From Flammeovirgaceae bacterium (lineage in GTDB: Bacteria; Bacteroidota; Bacteroidia; Cytophagales; Cyclobacteriaceae), in NCBI GenBank assembly GCA_021298015.1, contig JAJTGY010000015.1, positions 50,646 to 114,645 on the forward strand: a stretch of DNA of 64,000 nt, given 5' to 3'. Both the position numbers and the translations under genes were made by a program. The notes under the pieces are model-generated. The model saw nothing but the letters and a program-made list of their open reading frames with translations, was not told where the DNA came from and ran no database searches. Shown here piece after piece: positions 35,277 through 44,525 of the stretch (the stretch's first letter is position 1; each line of letters opens with the position of its first letter).

Positions 35277-36784
35277 CTAGTTGACACCAGCAATAGCAGT
35301 TGTATTACTGAACGCTGTGCTTAAGAGGGTAGCGGCACCATTTGATGTTATTCGATATAAATTTCCTTGGTGCACTGCGTAAATGTTTCCACTATATGAC
35401 GTCATCGCTGTTACGCCTGTCCAACCAGAGCCAAGCGAGGTAGTTGCCCCAGTCGAAGCGTTGGTCTTCCAAAAATTTCCTCCTTGAACGGTATAAACGA
35501 ATCCGCTTGTTGCTGCCATGGCCTCCGCTCCAGTCCAGCCTGATCCCATTGAGAATGTAGCTCCCGAGCTTGCGTTTGTCTTCCAAAAATTTCCTCCCTG
35601 AATGGTGTAAACAAAGCCATCCATTGCGGCCTGCGCTTGTGCTCCTGCCCATCCGGAGCCCATAGAAATCGTATTCCCATTTATATCGGTGCGCCAAAAA
35701 TTTCCTCCCTGAATGGTGAAGACAAAACCATTTGTGGACGACATGACCTCCGAGCCTATCCAACCTGAACCAAGTTCAACGGTCGCACCGTTCGAATCTT
35801 TTCGAACAAACCTGCCATTTATTACGCCAAAAATATAGCCAGATGTATAAGCTAACAACCGAGTATTCGCCCAATCCTCACAATTTACCCCCCTCCTAGA
35901 GGCAGTAGAAGCGTCAATGCCATTTAACCGATTGCTTGTTACAGAATATAGGTCTTCAACCGGGAAACCTGCATAAACATTGCAAAGGGCAGTTAAGTCG
36001 ATAGAAGTGAAAGGACGATCTATTGTTGTCGGGATACACGCGAGCATCCAGGAATTTTGCGAGGGGCCAGTTGGAGTGCCTGGAATATGAACTACTCCAA
36101 AACCCATTCCTCCTTCCGAACCTCCAGAACCACAACTAAAGGAAATATTCGCACGATCAGTATGGTGGAATCCGATCGTGTTACCAATTTCGTGTGCAAT
36201 TACTGTTGTTGCCGCTGGCATTTGATTGCTTGAATTGAAGTGAGCCGTATTCAAGTCAATGAGCCCACCTGGATTTTCTCCAGAAGGATAAATAGCTGAC
36301 CCAATCTGGTAGGATGCTGAAACGGCATCACCTGAATATGGGTTCCAACGTTACTCGTTACTCTCGCAAAATTTAGGGCGAGGCCTGCGCTATTGTATCT
36401 TGATAATGCCGCATCTAGCGATGCTATTGTATTAAAATCAAAACCAGGATCTATAAACACGTTTATTGTTCGCGGCAGTCCTGTTACAATGTTACTGGTT
36501 CTGTAATGGGTGCTTCTGCCCTCAGAGTTCCCTGTCTTCTGTTCTTCTAGGGTCAGCGCCTCGACTTCATCCTTGGAAATGAAAATGTCAAATTCGACTA
36601 CATAGCCCTCTTTCCCGCCCATCCACGCTTTTTCAAGTCCCATTTCGGTTGAAAATCCTGCACGATCTAAAGTCTCTTTTATTTCCACAGGAACCTCCAA
36701 AGGGTTTTCAAGTGGCTCCGGACCATTTTCTTTACAAGCAATCAATGTACCTAAAACAATGGCATGAATGATTAACTTTTTCAT
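35277..36784 (-). pseudogene. M57-like metalloprotease with C-terminal repeats, frameshifted
   Basis: Two fragments on the same strand read as one gene. The first (36784 to 36251) has a lipoprotein signal (LIIHAIVLGTLIACKENG) and the pre-catalytic domain with SRYNSAGLALNFARVTSNVG. The second (35277-36254) has the catalytic and repeat parts. Shifting frame near 36345-36355 joins them as NPYSGDAVSASYQIGSAIYPSGENPGGLIDLNTAHFN, the sequence expected before the active site. The span is 1,508 nt, so one missing base restores the frame to a 502-aa protein. The zinc motif reads HEIGNTIGFHHTD; the second His of HExxH is Asn. Both defects suggest an inactive gene, barring assembly error. Confidence 0.72.
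35320..35840 (-). repeat. Tandem 111-114-bp coding repeats (tectonin-like, 37-38 aa)
   Basis: The C-terminal part of the M57 gene holds about five repeats of 37-38 residues. The three central copies share FVYTIQGGNFWKTNA and GSGWTGAEAM. At DNA level the conserved block containing AAAAATTTCCTCC recurs at about 35470, 35584 and 35695. Such repeats form beta-propellers or lectin-like folds in tectonin-type proteins. Confidence 0.7.
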
Positions 36785-36824
36785 GACGATTTTTTCCTAA
36801 AGTAACAGATTATGAACATTATAT

Positions 36825-37007
36825 TCAAGTGCGATTGGCGTGTTGGAGCATTGTCAAAATATTACTTGCCCATCGCGTGTCGTACCGCGTGATAAACTCA
36901 ATGCCAACAAAATAATCCAACGGTGACGGAAACGTGAAAAGCAGAAAATAAATACAGCCGAACCGGAACAGAATCCGCTGGGTCAGCAACCATGTCTGCT
37001 TTTCCAT
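36825..37007 (-). pseudogene. Fragment of a DoxX-like membrane protein N-terminus
   Basis: A 60-residue frame from ATG 37007 (MEKQTWLLTQRILFRFGCIYFLLFTFPSPLDYF) looks like the first transmembrane helix of a larger Bacteroidota membrane protein (DoxX-like), then runs into an unrelated tail and stops. It lies at the edge of the AT-rich block directly after the S9 peptidase stop. It is probably a remnant left by an insertion or deletion; the assignment is tentative. Confidence 0.35.
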
Positions 37008-37018
37008 CCGTGTCGGTA

Positions 37019-39841
37019 TTAATATCCTTTGGTCGTGCCTTTCTCGACAGCCGAAATGCCCCCCTTCATCCAAGGTGGCATAGGAGCGCCCTTCAGGTAG
37101 TAGTCAAAAAACTGCATCATACGAATGGCAAAATCGGTGCGATCCTGTCGCTGCGTGAGGCCGTGTCCCTGCCCGTTGTAATTCAACATCCAAACGGGTT
37201 TGTTTAGCCGCCTGAGGGCCATGTAATACTCAATACCCTGATACCACGGCACCGCGCCATCGGCATCGTTGTGCATCATCAACACAGGCGTTTTTATTTT
37301 GTCGGCAAAAAAGATGGGTGAGTTCTCCAGGTAAAGCATGGGCTTCTCCCACAGCGAACCGCCCAGGCGAGTTTGACTTTTTTCATACTGAAACATCCGG
37401 CTCAGGCCGCTTTCCCACCGCACTCCGCCATAGGCACTGATCATGTTCACCACGGGTGCACCCGCTTCGGCTGCTGCAAACAGATTGGTTCGCGTCACTA
37501 AATAGGCCACTTGATAGCCGCCCCAGCTATGACCCTGAACGCCTATTCGTTTTTCATCTACAAATCCCTTTTCAATCAAAGACGTGACGCCCGGCAGTAT
37601 GCAGTTATGCGCGCTTTCGCCCGGGTACCCGATTTTGTACACAATATCCGGCACGAACACGAGGTAGCCGTTACTGGCGTAAAGCGAAAAGTTGATGAAC
37701 GACCGAATCGGAGCGGGGGCGTAATGTTGGTGAACATCGTCCGCATACCTTTCATAGAAGTACACCATCATGGGGTACTTTTTCTTGGGGTCAAAATTCT
37801 CGGGCTTGTACAGCAGACCCTCCAACGGAATGTTATCCAGCGAAGTCCAGTTCACGCGCTCCACGCTGCCCCAGAAAAACTTCTTCATTTGTGGATTCGC
37901 TTCTGAAATTTTCCTGGGTGACGCGAAAGACCAGTCGGTGGTCCACACATCGGGAAATTCTCTGAAATTTTCGCGGGTAAAGAGCAGTTGATTGGCCAGT
38001 TTAGATTTTGCGGTGTAACTATACCGGTGGTCACTCATTAGCAAACTGGTCAGCTTACCGTCTTTCAGGCTCAGCTTGTAGTATCCCGCAGCCTTTGTAG
38101 TTTCATTAAACGCACTTAACAACAACTCTTTCTCAGGATCAATAAAGCGCTCTTCGTTGTCCAGCCGGATGTAGCGAAAGCGCGTCTTCTCTGTACGTCC
38201 GATTTTAGTAAGGTTAACGGGTGGCTTTTGTCCTTTTGGATCAAGGGACCAGATGTCATACCGATCGTATACCAGGAAGTTCTGGTCATCCTTCGTCCAG
38301 CCGGCCGCCCCGTAGCTGCTCGGGTAATCCGGATGATCATCTTCTTCATCCGCCACGCGCAAACCATTCGTCAACTTCTGCGCTTTATCCCCTGCGATAT
38401 CGTAAGCAAACCAGGCGGTATCGGTGAGGCTATACCAATAGGCAAAGGTGGCCTTTGGCGATAAGTTGGCATTCCCTTTTAACTGCGACAGAATGAGCTT
38501 CCGTGTACCAGCTGCCACATCATACAGGTAGAGATCAGAAAAATTTTGTGTATCCCAGGTGATCATTTTGCGATACTTGACATCGCTTTCCCCTAACAGG
38601 ATATTGGCATTTCCCTCGTCACCCAGCATCACCGTGGGCACTTCACGGCCGGCAATCTGGCGGATCGATCGCGTATCAAGGTCGATCATGGCCAGGTAGC
38701 TGCGCTTTTTTTCGTTGTCCAGTTGCCGGTTTTGTTGCGGATAGATGTAGTCATCGTTCGCTCCCCAAACTTCCACTACCGCCATTTCTTCAGGTAACAG
38801 CGTGGTATCGGCAACAGCCGGTACCGGGCACGAACCGAAGAACAGTCGCTTACCATTTTTTGAAAACAGGGGTGTGTAATGTTCACTCACCAGCCAATTG
38901 GCAGGCAAGGCCAACGATTTTTCCGCATCCAGAAAACGTGCAGCCGGTTCGCCTGCCTTCCAATAATGCAGTTGAAAATGCCGCACCAATGCCTTGGTGG
39001 TATCCGAATCCACCAGGAAGGCCACTTGCTGACCATCTTCTGCCACCGACAATCCCTTGTACTTGAATTTGCTTTTTCCGGTATGCAGTGCAGTCAATTG
39101 AGCGCTTTTCAAGTCGTACCAATACACACCGGCCTTCATCGTGCTGTCATTACCTGTAGAAGAAAACAACAGGCCCTGGCCAAATTTGGCAAATGTGTAG
39201 TCTTTGACGTAACCAAACTGGGTTTCCTTTCCATCGGTCAACGAACGGAGCACCAGCGTGTAGCCGTTATCATCATTGTTCACTCTCTTTTTTCTGGCTG
39301 GCGGTGCGGGCTTCTTCTCCTCCGCTTTTGGCGCATCGGCCTTGAGCTTCCCTTCCTTTTTAACTTCCAGTTGGTAGGCCACCCAGCCTCCGGCCTTCTC
39401 GGGCAGTTTGTACGATTTTACATCCGGTATTTTTTCCGTTTTCCGTTGGCTGATATGGTAAATGCCGAGGGAGTCTTTTGGTAAATCTTCTTTTTTCTTT
39501 TTCTGCCTGCGCAGTTCTTTGACCACTTTCTGTTGTGGCTTGATTTTAAACACGACCTGACGACTGTCGTATACCAGGCCGATTTCGGCTGCACGTTTGA
39601 CCGAGTCCTGAACGTTTGTCTTCAGGTGATAGAAGATGACCTTGCCATCTCCGTCCTGGGGATTAACGGCCAGCACGGCCACGGAGCCATCGGGGGTCAA
39701 TTGCTTGTAGGGAATCTCCTTCCAGTTGTCGTACACGGCATGGGTAAGGGGCTGTTTGGCGACAGGGGCAGGTGCTGCCTTTTTCTGGGCATGGGCACCG
39801 AACGCCAGCAGGCTTAACAAAAACAGAATGAGTTTGGGCAT
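37019..39841 (-). CDS. Secreted S9 family (prolyl oligopeptidase-like) peptidase
   Basis: A 940-residue exported serine peptidase (signal MPKLILFLLSLLAFGAHA). Residues about 30-650 form a large WD40-like beta-propeller with an inserted charged, proline-rich loop (EVKKEGKLKADAPKAEEKKPAPPARKKR). The C-terminal alpha/beta-hydrolase domain has the nucleophile RIGVQGHSWGGYQVAYLVTRT, the acid in PVLMMHNDADGAVPWYQG and the histidine in NYNGQGHGLTQRQDR. It resembles dipeptidyl-peptidase IV/S9C enzymes and would cleave peptides in the periplasm or outside. Confidence 0.93.
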   Translation of the reverse strand: MPKLILFLLSLLAFGAHAQKKAAPAPVAKQPLTHAVYDNWKEIPYKQLTPDGSVAVLAVNPQDGDGKVIFYHLKTNVQDSVKRAAEIGLVYDSRQVVFKIKPQQKVVKELRRQKKKKEDLPKDSLGIYHISQRKTEKIPDVKSYKLPEKAGGWVAYQLEVKKEGKLKADAPKAEEKKPAPPARKKRVNNDDNGYTLVLRSLTDGKETQFGYVKDYTFAKFGQGLLFSSTGNDSTMKAGVYWYDLKSAQLTALHTGKSKFKYKGLSVAEDGQQVAFLVDSDTTKALVRHFQLHYWKAGEPAARFLDAEKSLALPANWLVSEHYTPLFSKNGKRLFFGSCPVPAVADTTLLPEEMAVVEVWGANDDYIYPQQNRQLDNEKKRSYLAMIDLDTRSIRQIAGREVPTVMLGDEGNANILLGESDVKYRKMITWDTQNFSDLYLYDVAAGTRKLILSQLKGNANLSPKATFAYWYSLTDTAWFAYDIAGDKAQKLTNGLRVADEEDDHPDYPSSYGAAGWTKDDQNFLVYDRYDIWSLDPKGQKPPVNLTKIGRTEKTRFRYIRLDNEERFIDPEKELLLSAFNETTKAAGYYKLSLKDGKLTSLLMSDHRYSYTAKSKLANQLLFTRENFREFPDVWTTDWSFASPRKISEANPQMKKFFWGSVERVNWTSLDNIPLEGLLYKPENFDPKKKYPMMVYFYERYADDVHQHYAPAPIRSFINFSLYASNGYLVFVPDIVYKIGYPGESAHNCILPGVTSLIEKGFVDEKRIGVQGHSWGGYQVAYLVTRTNLFAAAEAGAPVVNMISAYGGVRWESGLSRMFQYEKSQTRLGGSLWEKPMLYLENSPIFFADKIKTPVLMMHNDADGAVPWYQGIEYYMALRRLNKPVWMLNYNGQGHGLTQRQDRTDFAIRMMQFFDYYLKGAPMPPWMKGGISAVEKGTTKGY

Positions 39842-39911
39842 AACGCAAAATTTCGTTCAACAAGGTGACGGATTTTTATGATTCGGGCAATATGGTTTTG
39901 ACGGTGATCTC

Positions 39912-39919
39912 TATCTTTC
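39912..39919 (+). promoter_or_regulatory. -7 box (TATCTTTC) for the META gene
   Basis: One mismatch to TAnnTTTG (last base), ending 4 nt before ATG 39924. A leaderless or near-leaderless transcript is predicted. Confidence 0.4.
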
Positions 39920-39923
39920 CGAG

Positions 39924-40334
39924 ATGAAAGTCATACTTGCCATCCTCGTGTTGGCCGGATCTTGCGTAGGTTCACAGAAGACACCCCCGGCCGACCTTCG
40001 CAACACGCGTTGGGTGTTGAAAGAACTCCAGGGAAAACCCGTTGTCATTCCGGAGGGCGGCCGCGAAGCCTTCATTTTGTTTGCGCCCGATGACACCAAA
40101 GTCAGTGGCATGGGCAGCTGCAACAACTTCTTTGGAACGGCTGCAATCAGTGAAAAAACGTTTTCGTTCAGTGGCATAGGCGCTACGCGCATGGCCTGCC
40201 CGGATATGAGGGTGGAAGACGCTCTATTTCAGATTCTTTCGGCTCCCGTAACCTACTCCATTGCGGGCCGAACGATGGTATGGGAGCAAGGGGGCCAGTC
40301 GGTGGCGCGGTTGGAAGCGCGTGAGAAGCCCTGA
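39924..40334 (+). CDS. META domain lipoprotein
   Basis: A 136-residue small exported protein (signal VILAILVLAGSCVGS, likely lipobox Cys14). The mature part is a META domain: TRWVLKELQGKPV, REAFILFAPDDTKVSGMGSCNNFFGTAAI (the invariant G-G-CN-F motif), IGATRMACPDMRVEDALFQIL and a final strand. META domains occur in HslJ, which is linked to novobiocin resistance and heat shock; the role here is unknown. It abuts purM tail to tail (40334/40335). Confidence 0.85.
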   Translation: MKVILAILVLAGSCVGSQKTPPADLRNTRWVLKELQGKPVVIPEGGREAFILFAPDDTKVSGMGSCNNFFGTAAISEKTFSFSGIGATRMACPDMRVEDALFQILSAPVTYSIAGRTMVWEQGGQSVARLEAREKP

Positions 40335-41504
40335 TCACCCGTAGGTGAACTCTCCGTAAGGTGTTCGCAAGGTTACACCTTTACCAGTGCTTTTCTCCAC
40401 GCGTCCAATCACCTGGGCTTCTATCTGGAATGTTTTCGCGATATCGATGATGGCCTGGGCATGCGACTCGGGCACATACAACTCCAGCCGGTGGCCCATG
40501 TTAAATACTTTGTACATCTCCTTCATCTCCGTGCCACTGACGCCTTGTATGAGTTTGAACAGGGGTGGAACATCAAAGAGATTATCCTTGATCACGTGCA
40601 ATTGGTCAATGAAGTGCAGCACTTTCGTCTGGGCACCCCCGCTGCAATGCACCATACCATGAATATGTTGACGCAACTCGCGCAACACGGGAATCATTAC
40701 GGGCGCATAGGTTCGGGTGGGTGACAGCACCAGTTTGCCGATGTTGAGCGATGTTCCCGGCAATTCATCGGTGAGATTGTATTTGCCGGAGTACACCAAC
40801 TCCAGGGGCACTGCCGGATCGAAACTTTCCGGATACTTCCGCGCATAGTGATGGTCGAACACATCGTGGCGGGCTGAGGTAAGGCCGTTGCTGCCCATGC
40901 CGCCATTGTACTCGTCCTCATAGCTCGCTTTGCCAAAGGAGGCGAGGCCCACAATCACATCACCGGCCTGAATGCGGCCATTGTCAATCACGCTATCGCG
41001 TTTCATCCGGGCGGTTACCGTGCTGTCAACAATCACCGTGCGCACGAGATCCCCGACATCGGCTGTTTCACCTCCCGTGCTGTAGATTTCCATACCATGC
41101 TGGCGCAGCATGGCCAGCACCTCCTCGGTACCTTTGATGATGGCGGCAATCACCTCTCCGGGTATTAAGTTCTTGTTCCGCCCAATAGTTGACGACAGCA
41201 GAATAGGCCCGGTAGCGCCCACGCACAGCAAATCATCCACATTCATGATGATGGCATCCTGCGCGATACCTTTCCATACGGAGAGGTCACCGGTTTCTTT
41301 CCAATAGAGATAAGCCAGTGACGACTTGGTGCCCGCCCCATCGGCATGCATGACGGTACAATACTCCGGGTCACCGGCCAGCAGGTCCGGCACAATTTTG
41401 CAGAAGGCCTTGGGGAACAAACCTTTGTCCAGATCCTTGATGGCCTGGTGTACATCTTCTTTACTGGCGGAAACTCCGCGTTGCTGGTAACGTTCGTGGC
41501 TCAC
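40335..41504 (-). CDS. purM: Phosphoribosylformylglycinamidine cyclo-ligase PurM
   Basis: A 389-residue AIR synthase that closes the imidazole ring in purine biosynthesis. Readable motifs: YCTVMHADGAGTKSSLAYLYW (substrate loop; the usual DGVGTK here is DGAGTK), DLLCVGATGPILLSSTIGRN, IYSTGGETADVGDLV, and the C-terminal CSGGAQTKVLHF. The protein is longer than the E. coli enzyme (345 aa) but is the usual Bacteroidota form. It is unlinked to purK and purE at 3.8-5.4 kb. Confidence 0.92.
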   Translation of the reverse strand: MSHERYQQRGVSASKEDVHQAIKDLDKGLFPKAFCKIVPDLLAGDPEYCTVMHADGAGTKSSLAYLYWKETGDLSVWKGIAQDAIIMNVDDLLCVGATGPILLSSTIGRNKNLIPGEVIAAIIKGTEEVLAMLRQHGMEIYSTGGETADVGDLVRTVIVDSTVTARMKRDSVIDNGRIQAGDVIVGLASFGKASYEDEYNGGMGSNGLTSARHDVFDHHYARKYPESFDPAVPLELVYSGKYNLTDELPGTSLNIGKLVLSPTRTYAPVMIPVLRELRQHIHGMVHCSGGAQTKVLHFIDQLHVIKDNLFDVPPLFKLIQGVSGTEMKEMYKVFNMGHRLELYVPESHAQAIIDIAKTFQIEAQVIGRVEKSTGKGVTLRTPYGEFTYG

Positions 41505-41543
41505 GGAAAGCGATGAGCCGCAAAGATGCGAAGAAGGTTTAAA

Positions 41544-41942
41544 TTAGTGGCTCACGGATTTTTCCCAGTCGCCAAACCGCTTTAATTCAGCCGAGGCAGA
41601 AGCAAACACCCACGTAAGTACGGAGAGGTCATCCAGCAGCCCCGCACCAAGTAGGGCATCCGGAATCAGGTCAAAGGGATTGACAAAATAGAGAGCAGCC
41701 GCAATCAGCGTTACCACCGGCTGCCACGACTGAGGCGTATACGTGCGTCTGGCCACCGCTTTGATCAACCGGCCCGAGGTATCCAGTTGCTGGCGCACCT
41801 GCTGCCAGTCCTGGCGGGTGAGGTTCCAGGGCTTTTTGACCAGCATGAGCTGACCGGCCAACCGCAGCAAACGGCCCGGCCGGCCCAGCAGCCCGGCAGC
41901 CTTCGACAGGGCCAGGTCAAAAAACAGGTTTTTAATGGTCAT
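41544..41942 (-). CDS. YkvA-like DUF1232 membrane protein
   Basis: A 132-residue protein whose C-terminal half is the DUF1232 signature LIAAALYFVNPFDLIPDALLGAGLLDDLSVLTWVFASASAELKRF, one short membrane-associated hairpin. The N-terminal half is basic and helical. The function of YkvA-like proteins is unknown. It diverges from the PLD-like gene over a 54-bp spacer. Confidence 0.82.
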   Translation of the reverse strand: MTIKNLFFDLALSKAAGLLGRPGRLLRLAGQLMLVKKPWNLTRQDWQQVRQQLDTSGRLIKAVARRTYTPQSWQPVVTLIAAALYFVNPFDLIPDALLGAGLLDDLSVLTWVFASASAELKRFGDWEKSVSH

Positions 41943-41946
41943 CTCC

Positions 41947-41977
41947 TTGGAAACAGTTTCGGCCGGGTGTAAGTTTC
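41947..41977 (+). promoter_or_regulatory. Bacteroidota promoter (TTG, 20 nt, TAAGTTTC)
   Basis: A TTG at 41947-41949 is followed after 20 nt by TAAGTTTC at 41970-41977 (one mismatch to TAnnTTTG), 19 nt before ATG 41997 of the PLD-like gene. Confidence 0.5.
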
Positions 41978-41996
41978 AAATGCAAACCCAAAGAAA

Positions 41997-42683
41997 ATGA
42001 AAGGTCTTGATGAAATCATGAGCTACCTGCAGGAAAGTATTGCCGATGAAGTGCTGTCCAAAACGGAAAAGCGCACGTTGAAAGATCTGGTGGCCCGCTA
42101 CCAGCCGGACGATCATCAACAGAATGTGTTGCGCAGCAAGATTTATGACATGGCGCACGCCTCCATCAATGCGCAAAATAAAAGCTTTATCATCGATTGG
42201 ATACGACAAGCCAACAGTGCGTTGCTGCCTGCCCCGACTGACTCGGCCGATGTGTTTTTTAGCCCGGGCGAAGCCTGCCGCGAAGTGATTACGTCACAGA
42301 TCGACTCGGCTGAGCGTCAGTTGCACATTTGTGTATTCACCATCAGTGACGATGTGATTACGGAGCGCCTGCTGGCTGCGCATCGCAAAGGGGTTCAGAT
42401 CAAAATCATTATCGACAACGATAAGTCGCTGGACGAAGGCTCGGACATTGAAGAACTGGCGAAGGCGGGCCTGGCCGTGCGTACGGACACCACACCCAAC
42501 CACATGCATCACAAGTTTATGTTTGCCGATCAGCGTGCGCTAATTACCGGCAGTTACAACTGGACCCGCAGTGCCGCACGGTACAACCACGAAAACATTC
42601 TGCTCACCCGCGAACCCGGTCCTGTGAAATCATTTGAGCAGCAATTTCAAAAACTGTGGGGGCTGATGACGGAGTATTCCTGA
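41997..42683 (+). CDS. PLD-like nuclease/phosphodiesterase with an N-terminal TerB-like region
   Basis: A 228-residue protein. Residues 1-70 are helical and resemble a TerB-like acidic domain. The rest is a single PLD-like domain: the metal-independent HKD motif is readable in HMHHKFMFADQRALITGSYNWTRSAARYNHENILL, preceded by EACREVITSQIDSAERQLHICVFTISDDVITERLLAAHRKGVQIKIIIDN. Single-HKD proteins dimerise to form the active site (Nuc-type). Endonuclease or lipid hydrolase activity cannot be separated from sequence. Confidence 0.82.
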   Translation: MKGLDEIMSYLQESIADEVLSKTEKRTLKDLVARYQPDDHQQNVLRSKIYDMAHASINAQNKSFIIDWIRQANSALLPAPTDSADVFFSPGEACREVITSQIDSAERQLHICVFTISDDVITERLLAAHRKGVQIKIIIDNDKSLDEGSDIEELAKAGLAVRTDTTPNHMHHKFMFADQRALITGSYNWTRSAARYNHENILLTREPGPVKSFEQQFQKLWGLMTEYS

Positions 42684-42686
42684 ACA

Positions 42687-43223
42687 TCACCGCTCAAGTT
42701 GCTGCTGCTTAAAAACTTCCCATAGCACAATGCCGAGGCAAACGGAAATATTCAGCGAGTGTTTCGTGCCTACCTGAGGCACTTCCAGTGCCCAATCGCC
42801 CAACGCGATCACCTCCTCACTGACTCCTTTCACCTCGTTACCAAACACCAGGGCATACTTTTGGTCGGGGGCCACCCGAAAGGTGTTGAGCGGCACGCTG
42901 TCCGTGGTCTGTTCAACAACCACCACTTGGTAGCCCGACTCTTTCAAGGCACGTACAACATCCTCCGGCTTCTCCACATAGGCCCAATCCACTGATGCTG
43001 TGGCACCCAGCGCTGTCTTTTCAATCTCGCGGTGGGGTGGCGTGCCCGTAATGCCCGTCAGGTAGATTTTTTCAATCCGAAAGGCATCCGCGGTACGAAA
43101 AGCCGAGCCCACGTTGTGCAGACTGCGGATGTTATCGAGCACCAGGGAGACGGGAATTTTAGCCGCGCCTTTAAACTGATCGACCGAAAGCCGGTTTAGT
43201 TCGTCCAGTTGAAGTTTTTTCAC
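42687..43223 (-). CDS. SpoU/TrmH-family RNA 2'-O-methyltransferase
   Basis: A 178-residue SPOUT methyltransferase. The three family motifs are visible: VSLVLDNIRSLHNVGSAFRTADAFRIEKIYLTGITGTPP (motif 1), YALVFGNEVKGVSEEV (motif 2) and LEVPQVGTKHSLNISVCLGIVLWEVF (motif 3, usually GtkhSLNVSvAagI). The target RNA position (tRNA or rRNA) is unknown. It overlaps the upstream membrane-protein gene by 4 nt (43220-43223). Confidence 0.9.
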   Translation of the reverse strand: MKKLQLDELNRLSVDQFKGAAKIPVSLVLDNIRSLHNVGSAFRTADAFRIEKIYLTGITGTPPHREIEKTALGATASVDWAYVEKPEDVVRALKESGYQVVVVEQTTDSVPLNTFRVAPDQKYALVFGNEVKGVSEEVIALGDWALEVPQVGTKHSLNISVCLGIVLWEVFKQQQLER

Positions 43224-43843
43224 ACGGGCAAGTTGGTGGGTGGCAGAGGTTTTTCCAACTCGTCAATCCGTTGTTTTAATTCCTTGAGCCACACATCGTA
43301 CGAAATACGATAACTCCATCGGGTGCAAAACCACCCCAGAGGCATAACCGACACCATGGTGATCGCCAGCACGCACAAGTAAAAAGGTTCCTGCATAGTA
43401 GAGGCAACCTCGGTACCGGCAGCGGCCATGCCTAAAAAATATCCCGACATGCCCGCAATAGGATAAAAAAACAAGGCAGCACGCTCCTGAAACTGAATAT
43501 TGGCACGTATCGAGTCGTAGGTGTACCGGAGAAAATTTTTTAAATCGCGGTCAATAGGTAAACCCGCCTTGATCTTTTTATACATCAAAAAATTGATGAC
43601 CGAAGACAGGAATAAACCCATCTGGGTAACTCCAAGACCTACCCGAACCAAAGTTTGATCAAACTGAAAAAAAAGATAACCCATCACGAGTAGAAAAACG
43701 GCAGACCACAAGGCTGAAATCAGGTAGGCCAGTTTCAATTTTTCCACCGGATGCTTCGATTTCTTCACAATGTGGACAGACCCCAACACCGGCATCTCCA
43801 GTTTGTCGTGCTCCAATTTCTTCCAGGCCTTCTGCAAATCCAT
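43220..43843 (-). CDS. Membrane protein partner of the ECF sigma factor
   Basis: A 207-residue protein with about four membrane helices (LAYLISALWSAVFLLVMGYLFFQF, VGLGVTQMGLFLSSVINFLMY, ALFFYPIAGMSGYFLGMAAAG, FYLCVLAITMVSVMPLGWF) and charged cytosolic ends. It starts 1 nt after the sigma-factor stop and matches the usual position of an anti-sigma factor, but I see no ASD or RskA signature. It ends in a 4-nt overlap with the methyltransferase gene. Confidence 0.72.
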   Translation of the reverse strand: MDLQKAWKKLEHDKLEMPVLGSVHIVKKSKHPVEKLKLAYLISALWSAVFLLVMGYLFFQFDQTLVRVGLGVTQMGLFLSSVINFLMYKKIKAGLPIDRDLKNFLRYTYDSIRANIQFQERAALFFYPIAGMSGYFLGMAAAGTEVASTMQEPFYLCVLAITMVSVMPLGWFCTRWSYRISYDVWLKELKQRIDELEKPLPPTNLPV

Positions 43844-43844
43844 A

Positions 43845-44321
43845 TCAAAAGTCTTTCAATTTCCTGATCAACCCTTCTTTAATGCGATGCAACTTCACCG
43901 CGATGTTGTTTTTGGTAAGTCCGGCCATGTCGGCTATCTCTTCGTTTTCATACCCGTCCAGGTGCAGCGTGATGAGCACCCGATCAATGTCTTTCAACTC
44001 CAGAATGGCAGCGTACAGTGCCTCGGCCTCATCGTTGTGCGCCCTTTCGGCCTCCACCGGCAACGTCTCAAAGTTTTCCGTGGTCACCACTTTGGCGGGC
44101 CTTCGCTTAAACGTTAGTACGGTGTTCAAGCTCACACGGTAGAGCCAGGTCGAGAACTTTGACCGGCCATCGAACCGCGGGTAAGAACGCCAGGCCTGAA
44201 ATAATATCTCCTGAAACAAGTCACGCTCGTCATCCTCATCGCGCACATATAACCGTATCACCTTATAGATGATGCCCCGGTTTTGTTCTATCCGTTCTGT
44301 GAACTCCTTTTCGCTTACCAT
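43845..44321 (-). CDS. RNA polymerase sigma factor (ECF type)
   Basis: A 158-residue ECF sigma factor. Region 2: YVRDEDDERDLFQEILFQAWRSYPRFDGRSKFSTWLYRVSLNTVLTFKR (RNA polymerase contact and -10 recognition). Region 4: ELKDIDRVLITLHLDGYENEEIADMAGLTKNNIAVKLHRIKEGLIRKL (-35 recognition). The linker (about 80-100) carries no extra domain. With the membrane protein downstream it forms a likely sigma/anti-sigma pair. Confidence 0.92.
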   Translation of the reverse strand: MVSEKEFTERIEQNRGIIYKVIRLYVRDEDDERDLFQEILFQAWRSYPRFDGRSKFSTWLYRVSLNTVLTFKRRPAKVVTTENFETLPVEAERAHNDEAEALYAAILELKDIDRVLITLHLDGYENEEIADMAGLTKNNIAVKLHRIKEGLIRKLKDF

Positions 44322-44525
44322 ATCGCTGAGCGTCCAAGATAGCCAACTTTTGCATGCAAGGCATTCACGAAGCGCATTCGGTTCAATCAGTATCCTGTAC
44401 AGGCAAAAAATTACAACGACATTTTTTTACGGGCATGTAATTGTTTAACCCTTTTTCGACACTCATTGAAAATCGAATCCAGGCGCAATGACGATGACCG
44501 CCATCACTCAAACCTCTCCATCAAG

